Shown here one piece after another: positions 18,303 through 27,117 of a stretch of DNA of 64,000 bases. The DNA comes from Paenibacillus oceani (GTDB taxonomy: Bacteria; Bacillota; Bacilli; Paenibacillales; NBRC-103111). The translations under genes and the position numbers were made by a program. Each line of letters starts with the position of its first letter. Within the stretch, counting starts at the first letter, position 1. The notes under the pieces are model-generated. The model was not told the DNA's origin. It did not search any database and worked only from the letters and a program-made list of their open reading frames with translations. The stretch covers positions 124,001-188,000 of the forward strand of contig NZ_JACXJA010000010.1 of assembly GCF_014705615.1 (NCBI RefSeq), written 5' to 3'.

Positions 18303-18633
18303 GCTCGTCCCCCTTCAACTGTTCCATATCATCCGTTCCCAGCCTTTGATAAGCTTTGTACGCCAGTACGAAGAAAAAGGAGGTCACGCCGAAGCTGATG
18401 ACGATCGAAGTCAAGATCAGCGCCTGCGGCAGCGGATCGACGTAAGCTTCGGCCTTCTGGCCGAGCAGCGGGGCCGCTCCCGTTTTTAACCGGGACATGG
18501 TGAGCAGCAGCAAGTGAACGCCGTGCGTCAGCAAAGCCGTTCCAAGAATGATCCGCAGCAGGCTTCGGGTCAGGATCATATAGACGCCTACGGTAAACAA
18601 CACGCCGATCGCTATAGCCATATAAAGTTCCAT
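18295..18633 (-). CDS. mrpC: Mrp Na+/H+ antiporter subunit C (NuoK-like)
   Basis: 112 residues with three helices, homologous to NuoK of complex I. The family GTALLTHGVHLLLL helix and PLPQALILTSIVISFGVTSF are visible. It starts four bases after the end of the fused mrpAB gene. Confidence 0.93.
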   Translation of the reverse strand: MELYMAIAIGVLFTVGVYMILTRSLLRIILGTALLTHGVHLLLLTMSRLKTGAAPLLGQKAEAYVDPLPQALILTSIVISFGVTSFFFVLAYKAYQRLGTDDMEQLKGDEHE

Positions 18634-18636
18634 AGT

Positions 18637-21507
18637 TTACCTGTCCCTCCCTATAGCCAAAATAATCGTCATCGTAATCCCTACCACGGTTAAATACACT
18701 CCGAGATCGAACAGCATCGCCGTTGCCAGCTCAGTATGCCCGAGCAGCGGCAGATCGAAGTAACCGAACGTATGGCTGAGAAACGGCGCGCCGAACAGGA
18801 AGGAGCCGATTCCTGTGAGCAGGGCGACCAAAATCCCGATGGCGCTGACAAGACGGAAATCGATCGGAATCACTTCCTTGATGGTGCTCATGCCAAACGC
18901 CATCGTAAATAGCACCAGCGCCCCCGCCGTCATCAGGCCGCCGATAAACCCGCCGCCCGGCTCGTTGTGACCCGAGAAGAACAAAAATAACGAGAAAGTC
19001 AGAATGATGAAAATAACCAGCTTGGCGATCGTGTTGAAGATCACGTCGTTGCTGCGGATCAGCTTGATCGGACTGCGCTCTTCCCGCTGTCCGGCGGAAG
19101 CCGAGATAGCTTCATCGTCACGTTTCATCCGGATCAGGGCATAGATCCCGTACGAAGCGATGCCCAGTACAGTGATTTCCAGCAGTGTGTCGAAGCCGCG
19201 GAAATCGACCAGGATGACGTTTACGACATTTTTCCCGCCACCCAGATTGTAGCTTTCTTTAAGGAAAAAGTCGGAGATTGACTCGAACGAACGGCCGCCC
19301 GCAGCAAACAGAGCGATGAGCGTCATCGTGACTCCTACGCCCAGAGCGATCAGGAAATTGGGCAGCCGGAAACGCAATGACTCCAGTTCTTTTTTCAGCT
19401 TGGGCAGATGATAAAAACATAATAAAAACAGCGTTACGGATACCGTCTCCACGATCATTTGGGTCAGCGCCAAGTCAGGGGCGCGGAAAATAACGAAAAA
19501 CAAAGTGACGATATAACCGACCGTCCCGGTCAAAATAATCGCCATCATCCGCGAACGGGCAAACGGCACGGCAATAACGGCCACGATGAGTGCGAAAATG
19601 ATGACCGCCTCATACAGCGATATCGGGGCGAAGCCGGTAAAATCCCATCTCAAATTGGTGGACCGGACCATCGTTATTCCGAGTGAACCGATCAGAAAGA
19701 CAAAAATGTAAATCAGGTATTGACGAATCGAGCCGGTCATATACCAGTCGGTCAGCCGCTTCGCACCGGATACAGCCCCTCTCAACCCTCTGTCGTACAC
19801 CCCGTTCAGGCTGATCTTTTCGAACAAAGGCTGATGCAGCACTTTCGAACGGCTATGCAAGCGGTACAGCAGCGTGCCCGCTGCAATAACGCCAACGGTC
19901 ATCGCAATTTCGGGCGTCCATCCGTGCCAGAGATGGATCGAAACTTCGAATTGCCCCCCTTCGGCAAGCAGCGCCGGATGAATGGCCGCCATGGCGGGCG
20001 CGATGAGCGTATACGACAGCAGATTCGGGAACAGCCCGAACACAACCGCGAGCGAGGCGAGTATGACTGCCGGAACGAGCATCCCAAGCGGAGCTTCATG
20101 CGGCTGCCTCGGGAGCTTTTCGAATTTCTTATTTCCTGCAAAGGTCCGGAATAACAGCAGCATGCTATATACAAACGTGAAAATGCTGGCGATCCAAGCA
20201 ATCGCGGGGAAAATCGCCCCCAGTTGCTGCATATTCCACACGTCCAGCTTCAAAACGCTCAAGACGGCCGTAAAAAACATTTCCTTGCTCAAGAAACCGT
20301 TAAACGGCGGTAGACCCGCCATCGAGAAAGCTCCGATCAGCGCGATCGTAAAGGTGACAGGCATAACGGACATGAGCCCGCCGAGCTTGCGGATATCCCT
20401 CGTGCCGGTTTCATGGTCGACGATGCCGACGACCATAAACAGCGCGCCTTTAAATATCGCATGATTGATCAAGTGAAAGACGGCGGCCGTCGTCGCCTTG
20501 ACATACAGCAGCGATTCGCCGGTTAACGAGTAAAAGGCCGCGGCCGAGCCAAGGCCAAGCAGACTCATGATTAGTCCCAGCTGGCTGATCGTGGAGAATG
20601 CGAGCATCGCCTTCAGATCCGTTTGCTTCAGCGCCCGGTACGCCCCGTAGATCAGCGTCGCGATACCAGTCCCCGACACAAGCCAAAACCAGACGGGCTC
20701 CCCGGCAAAAACCGGGCTGAGACGTGCCGCCAAGTAGATGCCGGCTTTGACCATCGTCGCCGAATGGAGGTAGGCGCTAACAGGAGTAGGTGCCTCCATC
20801 GCATCCGGCAGCCAAATATGGAACGGAAACTGGGCCGATTTCGTAAAAGCGCCCAGCAGCACGAGAAGCATGGCAGGGATGAACAACTCCTGCCCGCTTA
20901 TTACGTCCACGTTCGCCACGAGTTCACGGATACTGAACGTACCCGTCATCATATAGAGCAGCACAAATCCGGCCAGCATCGCCAAGCCGCCGAACACCGT
21001 AATGAGCATGGACTTCAATGCGCCGTAAAGCGATCTTTCTCTGCGATGCCAAAAGGCAATCAGCAGAAACGAAGATATGCTGGTCAACTCCCAGAAACCG
21101 TACAGCGCTATTAAATTATCGGACAGCACAACGCCGAGCATCGCTCCCATAAACAGCAGCAAGTAGATGTAAAACGGCCCGAGCGCTTCCTTTTGCTTAT
21201 CCATATAAAAGATCGAATATAGCACGACCAGGGAGCCTATTCCGGATATGAGCAGAGCGAACAATAAGCTGAGTCCGTCCAAATAAACGGTAAAATAAAT
21301 GTGTAAGGAAGTAATCCATGGCAGTGCGGCGAGCGTGTAGGATTGGTTCCCGATTTCGCTTATTTGTCCGATAAAATAGGCGAAGAGCACAGCCGGCAAC
21401 GGAATAATCAACCAGCCAACATGCAACCGCCTTGTCCATTTACGCATAAGCGGAACGGCGGCCGCCCACAAAAATGGAATAAGTACAACCACGTGCAAAA
21501 CAGACAA
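18637..21507 (-). CDS. mrpA: Mrp Na+/H+ antiporter subunit A fused to subunit B
   Basis: 956 residues, against about 800 for MrpA alone. Residues 1 to ~805 are MrpA: a NuoL-like channel domain (LYGFWELTSISSFLLIAFWH, FHIWLPDAMEAPTPVSAYLHSA split over helices) and the extra C-terminal MrpA part. From about residue 812 to the end lies a complete MrpB-like domain (SGHNEPGGGFIGGL, FGAPFLSHTFGYF, LFDLGVYLTVVGITMTI). No separate mrpB is found in the operon, so the fusion supplies it. The start is TTG with AGGAGG seven bases upstream. The operon order is AB-C-D-E-F-G. Role: Na+/H+ exchange, alkali and salt tolerance. Confidence 0.93.
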   Translation of the reverse strand: MSVLHVVVLIPFLWAAAVPLMRKWTRRLHVGWLIIPLPAVLFAYFIGQISEIGNQSYTLAALPWITSLHIYFTVYLDGLSLLFALLISGIGSLVVLYSIFYMDKQKEALGPFYIYLLLFMGAMLGVVLSDNLIALYGFWELTSISSFLLIAFWHRRERSLYGALKSMLITVFGGLAMLAGFVLLYMMTGTFSIRELVANVDVISGQELFIPAMLLVLLGAFTKSAQFPFHIWLPDAMEAPTPVSAYLHSATMVKAGIYLAARLSPVFAGEPVWFWLVSGTGIATLIYGAYRALKQTDLKAMLAFSTISQLGLIMSLLGLGSAAAFYSLTGESLLYVKATTAAVFHLINHAIFKGALFMVVGIVDHETGTRDIRKLGGLMSVMPVTFTIALIGAFSMAGLPPFNGFLSKEMFFTAVLSVLKLDVWNMQQLGAIFPAIAWIASIFTFVYSMLLLFRTFAGNKKFEKLPRQPHEAPLGMLVPAVILASLAVVFGLFPNLLSYTLIAPAMAAIHPALLAEGGQFEVSIHLWHGWTPEIAMTVGVIAAGTLLYRLHSRSKVLHQPLFEKISLNGVYDRGLRGAVSGAKRLTDWYMTGSIRQYLIYIFVFLIGSLGITMVRSTNLRWDFTGFAPISLYEAVIIFALIVAVIAVPFARSRMMAIILTGTVGYIVTLFFVIFRAPDLALTQMIVETVSVTLFLLCFYHLPKLKKELESLRFRLPNFLIALGVGVTMTLIALFAAGGRSFESISDFFLKESYNLGGGKNVVNVILVDFRGFDTLLEITVLGIASYGIYALIRMKRDDEAISASAGQREERSPIKLIRSNDVIFNTIAKLVIFIILTFSLFLFFSGHNEPGGGFIGGLMTAGALVLFTMAFGMSTIKEVIPIDFRLVSAIGILVALLTGIGSFLFGAPFLSHTFGYFDLPLLGHTELATAMLFDLGVYLTVVGITMTIILAIGRDR

Positions 21508-21578
21508 CTTCCATCCTCCTCTTTGTTGAATTGTCTACCCCATCCAGCATCTCCAACTATCCGTCACCAATAGACCTG

Positions 21579-21628
21579 CAACCGGAAAAAAAGCAAAGAG
21601 GAGCCTGCGTTGACAGGCTCCTCCGGTT
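21579..21628 (-). promoter_or_regulatory. Candidate leader terminator/attenuator of the mrp operon
   Basis: Between the mrp promoter and the first gene, the minus-strand RNA can form a 10-base perfect hairpin (21623-21614 with 21607-21598), followed by a T-rich run ending in seven T (21592-21586). An outer 7-base pairing (CAACCGG 21628-21622 with CCGGTTG 21585-21579) could enclose the hairpin and its T-run. A terminator placed inside the leader, with no other minus-strand gene upstream of it, suggests conditional termination. The signal is unknown, and I do not recognise a known riboswitch class. Confidence 0.55.
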
Positions 21629-21665
21629 GAATCCTCATATTCAATTACAACTTGCACCGCTTTAC

Positions 21666-21694
21666 AGTATAGCTTGCCGGGACACGGTTGTCAA
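21666..21694 (-). promoter_or_regulatory. Promoter of the mrp operon
   Basis: A consensus sigma-A type promoter on the minus strand: TTGACA (21694-21689), a 17-base spacer, and TATACT (21671-21666). Transcription would start near 21660 and give a leader of about 150 bases ahead of mrpA. Confidence 0.75.
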
Positions 21695-21756
21695 AACAAG
21701 AATAAGCTGCCCGGACTGTGGGGATAACTTTTAAAAAAGAAAGGAGACGGCTCCCC

Positions 21757-22014
21757 TTGTTAAAGCGGAAAATTACGATCTCGTTGCTTCTGTTCGTGCT
21801 GCTTCTAGCTGCGGGATGGCTGGGGAACGCCAATCTGGCCAGTCTGCGCAGCCATAGCCACCACAGCGGCGGCTCTTCAACGGTACCGTATACGAATCTC
21901 TCGACGACGGAAGCACCGCAAACGCCAAATCGCCACTTGCCTTTTTTTCCGAGAGAGTATGTGAGGATCAACAATTTGAATTCCCCGGCCCCTCCTCTCC
22001 CTAAATCCGATTAG
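21757..22014 (+). CDS. Small exported or membrane-anchored protein, unknown function
   Basis: 85 residues from a TTG start, preceded by AAAGGAG about ten bases away; an in-frame GTG at 21718 is less well placed. The product has a basic N-terminus, one hydrophobic segment (ISLLLFVLLLAAGWLG), then a Ser/His/Pro-rich polar tail with no cysteines. That is either a secreted small protein or a single-span one. It is divergent from mrp and 20-90 bases ahead of the MscS gene. I do not recognise a family; it may not be real. Confidence 0.4.
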   Translation: MLKRKITISLLLFVLLLAAGWLGNANLASLRSHSHHSGGSSTVPYTNLSTTEAPQTPNRHLPFFPREYVRINNLNSPAPPLPKSD

Positions 22015-22105
22015 GCGCCCGGAATGTCCAAATTTGGGATTATTCCTTCACAAGCAGGCGCATTTCCCGTACAATGGAACGTACAATTATATGGGGGGTG
22101 GAGGC

Positions 22106-23029
22106 ATGAGTTGGTTAACCGAGCAGCCGGAACAGCTGGCCAAGCTGTTGACCTGGGAGTTTTGGTCGTCATTGACGGGGCTGCTCCTTAACAAGTCATT
22201 TATGATTGTGTTTATTATCGGACTGACCTGGCTGGCACTGAAAGTGCGGCAGTTGCTAATCAACCGGGTTTTCCGTATCGCTCGGCTGGAAGAAAAGCAG
22301 CGCAATACGCTGGAATCGCTGCTGATGTCGTTTACCCGGTATGTGCTGTTTATTTTGGCCTTTATGATGTGTTTGAGCAATTTAGGACTTGAGGTCGGGC
22401 CGATCATAGCGGGAGCCGGGGTAATCGGACTTGCCGTCGGTTTTGGCGCCCAGACGCTCGTCAAAGATTTGATTACCGGATTTTTTATCATTTTCGAAGA
22501 TCAGTTTTCGGTCGGCGACTATGTCTCGATCAACAACGGGCAAATTAACGGCACTGTAGTCAGCGTCGGGCTTCGCGCGACGAAAATCCGCACATGGGCT
22601 CAGCATGTCGTTGTCATCCAAAATTCGGAAATCCGCATCAGTCAAAACTTCAACCGGGAACGTATGCGAGCGATCGTGAATATCACCGTTCCTTACGAAC
22701 GCGATCCTGCGGAAATCGAGTTTGCCGTGCAAACCGTCTCCTCGCAGATGGTCCAGGAGTGGCCGCAGTTGTTTCTCAAGGACGATAAGGGAGAGCCGGT
22801 AGAGCCTCCTCAGCTGTATGGGATTACCGACGTAGAAAACAACGCCCTCGGGGCCAAATATACAATTACGAGCCTGGTTAAGGACGAGCATTACTGGACG
22901 GCCTGCAAAGAAATCCGCAAAGCGCTCGTCCGCGAGCTTAGAGGAAAAGGCATTCAAATTTCTTATCCGCGCCGAATCGAGCGCAAAGATCCGGACGACG
23001 GCTACGACTCGGTCACAACCTCGGGATAA
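22106..23029 (+). CDS. Small-conductance mechanosensitive channel, MscS family
   Basis: Membrane tension valve releasing solutes on osmotic downshock; about 307 residues. Three N-terminal helices are followed by the MscS pore helix and its Gly/Ala pattern (VIGLAVGFGAQTLVKDLITGFFIIFEDQFSVGD), then the beta domain. The start is uncertain: the ATG at 22106 (MSWLTEQ) has a purine-rich GGGTGG ahead, while ATG 22091 is also possible; the upstream extension to 22034 is unlikely. It sits beside BCCT and Mrp genes, so three osmotic or ionic stress functions are close together. Confidence 0.92.
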   Translation: MSWLTEQPEQLAKLLTWEFWSSLTGLLLNKSFMIVFIIGLTWLALKVRQLLINRVFRIARLEEKQRNTLESLLMSFTRYVLFILAFMMCLSNLGLEVGPIIAGAGVIGLAVGFGAQTLVKDLITGFFIIFEDQFSVGDYVSINNGQINGTVVSVGLRATKIRTWAQHVVVIQNSEIRISQNFNRERMRAIVNITVPYERDPAEIEFAVQTVSSQMVQEWPQLFLKDDKGEPVEPPQLYGITDVENNALGAKYTITSLVKDEHYWTACKEIRKALVRELRGKGIQISYPRRIERKDPDDGYDSVTTSG

Positions 23030-23077
23030 GCGGCGCTTCGCCCGGTTCCGCAACTCCGGGAAGCGCCGGCATACGAT

Positions 23078-23117
23078 AAAAAAGCGGTACGCCTCACTTC
23101 GGGGCGTCCGCTTTTTT
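23078..23117. terminator. Bidirectional terminator between mscS-like and AraC genes
   Basis: AAAAAAGCGG (23078-23087) pairs with CCGCTTTTTT (23108-23117), with inner pairs ACGCC/GGCGT. Six T follow on either strand, so it serves both convergent genes. Confidence 0.88.
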
Positions 23118-23152
23118 GCGTCTTTCGCGCCAACTCGACTCGGGGGCCGGCA

Positions 23153-25510
23153 CTACCCTTCTGGTTCCCCGCCTGCAGCGTTATGATAACGTTTCCTGTA
23201 CTCCCCCGGCGTCATACCGGCAATCCGTTTAAACACACGGATGAAATTTTGCGAGTTGTTGTAGTTCATCCGCTCCGCGATGTCAGCCACCTTCATCTCT
23301 GTGGAGCGAAGCAGCTCCTTGGCTTTCTCTACACGGAACGAGATCAAATAATCGGTAAAAGTAAGGCCAACCTCCCGTTTGAATAGCTGGCTCAGCTGCG
23401 TCTCCGGCATACCGGTCAACTCGGCCAGCATGCCGAGAGAAAGCTCCCGGTCGTAATGATGCTGCACATAAGCGATCGTCTGTCGGATGACATCGTCCTT
23501 CACCCCCTCGCGCATCCGTCTCTCCCGCGTTACCTGATCCACAATCCGGACGAATAATTCCCCCTCCAGCCAACCGATGATCTCTTCAACCGTTCTAAGG
23601 CTCTTCAACCGATCGTAGCCGTTGTAGGGGAGCAATGAGAGAGCGGGAAGGCTGTTTCCATCAAACAACAGACGCAGAATGGATGCCAGCAGCATCGCAA
23701 AAGCCTGATTGGCCTGCCTTTCGTCGATCGTGGGTGCGGCAAGCAACGTGTCGACAAAGTCCCTCAGCGCTTGCGCCGCCTTCTCCCGGTCGCCCAGCTT
23801 CAACTGCGCCACGATCATTTTCTCCTGCTCAAACGGGTATTCAAGCGGCTCTGCTGTCCGCCTATCCAGCCCGTAGATAAACAGCTTCCGCTCGGGATCG
23901 ACCAGCCGCTGTCGGAGCGCACGCTGCGCTTCGTCAAAAGAACCGCTTACGTCCGCAGCCGCTTCCTTTGTTTTCCCGATCCCAACAGATATGGTCGCCA
24001 AGGCTTCCAATTCCACGTATGCCAACAGCGCTGCTCCCCAATTTTCCGAAGCCCACTCCGTTGCCGAGTCCGCATCGGTTCGTTGTATCAGTACGCCTGC
24101 GATTCGGTCATTTCCCATCCGGATGTAGTGTCCCGACACTTGTTCCGTATTCAACCGCCGCAACAAATCAAGCAGTTGGCCGGAACGGGTGCCAGCTTCG
24201 ATCTCGCCGCAGTCCCTGAGTTCGTCCGCTTCCAGACAAACGGCGGTGAACCGGCGGCTGTATAGTTCAATCCCTAGCCCTTCCAGATGACCACCAATGT
24301 CAGACCCGAACGGTTCATGCAGCCATCTCTGTACCCAATAGGCTCTCAGTTCCGGCTCCGTCTCTCCGATCCGGCGCTCCAGTACGGTGTTCTCAAATTG
24401 CAGGCGATCGATTACCCGTCGTACCCGATTGTACAAATTCGTCGTCAGCAGCAATATCGTAACCAGCGAGATTGAAGCCAGTGCAATGCAGATGACCGTT
24501 ACAATTCGTCTCACCGTCCCTATAGAACGGGTCAGTTCCTCAAACGGAACGATGGACATATAGGTCCATCCTGATTCTGCGGATTTTCGGGCATGCACCA
24601 GCCAGTCGCGTCCTCCGACCGTCTCCAGCGAATCCGCGGTAACGCCGTCATTCAGCTTAGCCGAGAGCCACTGCTTAAGCTCCTCCGGCGGAAGGTGCTC
24701 CCCGATAAACGTCTGCGTCTCGTCATCGGCATACACATTCCCGCCCGGACTGACGGCCAGCATGCCCCACGCCTGACCGGCATCGGCATCCTCGAGCACA
24801 TCAAACATCGCCTGTTCCCGGAGCAGCACGACAAAATAGCCAAGCGGAGACGAAAAGGAGGACGGCAGCCGCCTGGCGTAGCCGATGCTTTGAATGACGC
24901 CGTAACTGCCAGGATCGGCGGGTGCCGCCAGTCTGTCATGCCAGAACGACAGCTCCTTGTTGCTCACCATCGCCTGATACAAGGAAGCCCCCAGCGTCCG
25001 CTCCGGCAGAGAGTCGATCCCGTCCGAGGTCACAAGCACTTCTTCCTCTGGGACGAATAAATATACCGCTTCCGCATGATCAATCAGCGTCTCCATCGCG
25101 GATAAAGCCGTCTTCACCTGTCCCAGCTCGTATTCGTTGCTCAGCAGCGTGCCGTCCTTCAGCAATACGGTCAGCGCGTCGTCCATTACATGCTGCATCA
25201 CGGCCCGGTCGACCGTTTCCATCATCTTGTCCGTACGCTGCTGCACCTGCTTCATCAGCATATGATTGTAGTTCTCCACCTCGCGGACGAGACTGCCTCT
25301 GGCCGCCGTATAGGCGGTCCAGCCGACAACAAGAACGGGAACGATCGCGATCATCGCCGCGAGCATGACGATTTTAAGCCGCATCGCGGTTTTGGCGGAC
25401 AACCGCTTGTCACCTGTCCGCACCCTGATTGCCGCTTCTAACCGCCGATTACTATCCGCCATCCCGTCTGCCCTGTTCTCCGTTCGACCGGTAGGTTCGA
25501 TACCATTCAT
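23153..25510 (-). CDS. Membrane-anchored AraC-family regulator with extracytoplasmic sensor domain
   Basis: 785-residue one-component regulator common in Paenibacillus. Residues ~45-68 form a first membrane helix (IVMLAAMIAIVPVLVVGWTAY), an extracytoplasmic Cache-like sensor follows to ~330, a second helix (IVTVICIALASISLVTILLL) is near 340, then a linker and a C-terminal AraC domain (LSLGMLAELTGMPETQLSQLF; VADIAERMNYNNSQNFIRVF; KRIAGMTPGEYRKRY). It likely senses a sugar, possibly together with the binding protein encoded immediately upstream, whose 3' end it overlaps by 59 bases. The start at ATG 25510 has AGGAAG close by; ATG 25462 is an alternative. Confidence 0.9.
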   Translation of the reverse strand: MNGIEPTGRTENRADGMADSNRRLEAAIRVRTGDKRLSAKTAMRLKIVMLAAMIAIVPVLVVGWTAYTAARGSLVREVENYNHMLMKQVQQRTDKMMETVDRAVMQHVMDDALTVLLKDGTLLSNEYELGQVKTALSAMETLIDHAEAVYLFVPEEEVLVTSDGIDSLPERTLGASLYQAMVSNKELSFWHDRLAAPADPGSYGVIQSIGYARRLPSSFSSPLGYFVVLLREQAMFDVLEDADAGQAWGMLAVSPGGNVYADDETQTFIGEHLPPEELKQWLSAKLNDGVTADSLETVGGRDWLVHARKSAESGWTYMSIVPFEELTRSIGTVRRIVTVICIALASISLVTILLLTTNLYNRVRRVIDRLQFENTVLERRIGETEPELRAYWVQRWLHEPFGSDIGGHLEGLGIELYSRRFTAVCLEADELRDCGEIEAGTRSGQLLDLLRRLNTEQVSGHYIRMGNDRIAGVLIQRTDADSATEWASENWGAALLAYVELEALATISVGIGKTKEAAADVSGSFDEAQRALRQRLVDPERKLFIYGLDRRTAEPLEYPFEQEKMIVAQLKLGDREKAAQALRDFVDTLLAAPTIDERQANQAFAMLLASILRLLFDGNSLPALSLLPYNGYDRLKSLRTVEEIIGWLEGELFVRIVDQVTRERRMREGVKDDVIRQTIAYVQHHYDRELSLGMLAELTGMPETQLSQLFKREVGLTFTDYLISFRVEKAKELLRSTEMKVADIAERMNYNNSQNFIRVFKRIAGMTPGEYRKRYHNAAGGEPEG

Positions 25511-26993
25511 TTACTTCCTGTGTCGCCTCCTTCCCACCTCGATCGAGCCATTCCCGCCGAAACCATGCGAAATCTTGCACCGGCACGTTTCCTTTGACGA
25601 AATCGGTTTCGAATCTCTGGATTTTTTTCGTATAAATACTGGCAACCGACAATCCGGTGTTCGGCATAAAACCTTCCGCCGGATTCGGGATTCCTTTATC
25701 CCGTACCAGATCGAGCATCGTTCTTTGCTTCTCCTGCACGTATTCAGGCGCGCTCGTGGATACGTAATAATACGGATCGTACGGATTCATCAGCAGCAGC
25801 GACCCGAGATCCTCCACCTGTAGCGATTCACGGTTAATCTGCAGCGTCCTGTCTTCCTTTACGGTATGATGAACGCCCTCCAGACCGAATTTGCGAATCC
25901 GGTTCGCTTCTTCGCCGCTTTGCCAGTCCAGCAACTCGACGATCCGTTTTACTTTTTCCTCCGGCACCCGTTTCGGAATAAGAAACAGACCGTAATACCC
26001 CGGCCGCTCGCCGAAACCCGATATGCCTTCCGGACCGACAGGCGGCCCCAGCATCAACAGTTCCGCTCTCGGGTTTGCACTGGCCAACCTTGCCCGGAAC
26101 CGCTCGTAATCGGCGATGGGAGCGACGATAATGCCGGTTTTGCCGGAGGTAAACCGGTCCCATACTTGCGACTGCTGCAGCGAAGAGAAGCTTTGGTCGA
26201 TTCCCCTCTCGGCATATAGCTTGCGGAGCCACAGCAGCCCCGATTCGCGTTCTGGAGATACCTTGCTCGCTTCCAGCGAACCGTCGGACCGCAAAATCCA
26301 GGAGTTGCCCGCTCCAAACGCCGGAAGCAGGTTGTGCAAAAAGTTCAACCCTTCTCCCGCCGCGAACCCGTATGTATCCTTCCTGCCGTTGCCGTCGGGG
26401 TCCGACTGCCCGAACTTGACCGCCGTGTTATAGTAATCGTCGATCGTTTCCGGAACAGGCAGCCGAAGGGCCTCAAGCCAGTCCTTGCGGATCATGACAG
26501 CCTGATCGACTTCGGCGCGCGGACGCGGAATCCCGTAATAACTCCCGTTCAGCTCCACCCGGTTCCAGATGCGCTGCGGAATCGCCGTTTTCAAATTCGC
26601 CGAATTTCCGATATATGGCGTTAAGTCGTGAAACAACCCGCTTTCGATAAAATTGATCAGTTCCGACATAAAAGACGTCCATAAAACGATATCCGGAGGT
26701 TTCCCCGAGGATACCGCCATCATCAGCTTCGTACTGTAAGAAGCAGCCGGTATGGAGACGGGCTCGTAGCGAATGTTGAACTTGTTCTCCAGAAGGTCCC
26801 AGACTTCCGATCTCTGCGGCTTCCGGTCGTACATCGGCTGCATGATAGAAACGGTCAACCGATCCGAAGCCTCGCCCGGTCCGGCACTGCCGTGCAGCCG
26901 GTATCCCGGCTGGCCCAGAAGCACCGCCGTTGTAGCCAAACCCGCCGCGGCAAGCAGGGCTGTCAATCCAGCCGCCCAGAACCTTCTTCTCAT
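25452..26993 (-). CDS. Extracellular solute-binding protein (LplA-like), partner of the membrane AraC regulator
   Basis: 513-residue extracytoplasmic receptor for sugars or oligosaccharides. It has an N-terminal hydrophobic signal/anchor (FWAAGLTALLAAAGLATTAVLLG) but no lipobox Cys, so it is either secreted or held by an uncleaved anchor. Binding-protein blocks include GKPPDIVLWTSFMSELINF, YYGIPRPRAEVDQAVMIRKDWL and SDPDGNGRKDTYGF. It belongs to a different subgroup from the four DGM(T/S)W lipoproteins in this window. The gene overlaps the start of the regulator gene, and no permease genes are near, so it may serve sensing rather than uptake (inference). Confidence 0.85.
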   Translation of the reverse strand: MRRRFWAAGLTALLAAAGLATTAVLLGQPGYRLHGSAGPGEASDRLTVSIMQPMYDRKPQRSEVWDLLENKFNIRYEPVSIPAASYSTKLMMAVSSGKPPDIVLWTSFMSELINFIESGLFHDLTPYIGNSANLKTAIPQRIWNRVELNGSYYGIPRPRAEVDQAVMIRKDWLEALRLPVPETIDDYYNTAVKFGQSDPDGNGRKDTYGFAAGEGLNFLHNLLPAFGAGNSWILRSDGSLEASKVSPERESGLLWLRKLYAERGIDQSFSSLQQSQVWDRFTSGKTGIIVAPIADYERFRARLASANPRAELLMLGPPVGPEGISGFGERPGYYGLFLIPKRVPEEKVKRIVELLDWQSGEEANRIRKFGLEGVHHTVKEDRTLQINRESLQVEDLGSLLLMNPYDPYYYVSTSAPEYVQEKQRTMLDLVRDKGIPNPAEGFMPNTGLSVASIYTKKIQRFETDFVKGNVPVQDFAWFRREWLDRGGKEATQEVNEWYRTYRSNGEQGRRDGG

Positions 26994-27079
26994 GGTGGTG
27001 CCCCCCGTCGACGAATAATCCCCTCATTTCCTATATTATACATACACGACACTTAATTTGTCTCCCGTCGAATACGGCA

Positions 27080-27109
27080 AACCCCGGCAAACGATGGTTC
27101 GCCGGGGTT
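27080..27109 (-). terminator. Hairpin at the end of the SLH-protein gene
   Basis: A 9-base perfect stem AACCCCGGC / GCCGGGGTT (27080-27088 and 27101-27109), nine bases beyond the stop. Only three T follow, so termination may be weak. Confidence 0.55.
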
Positions 27110-27117
27110 CGCCAAGT

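Noticed and set aside
21507-21660. Assignment of the mrp leader to a named riboswitch class
   Set aside because: The promoter and terminator are clear, but I could not match the conserved bases of any class I know, so no name is given.
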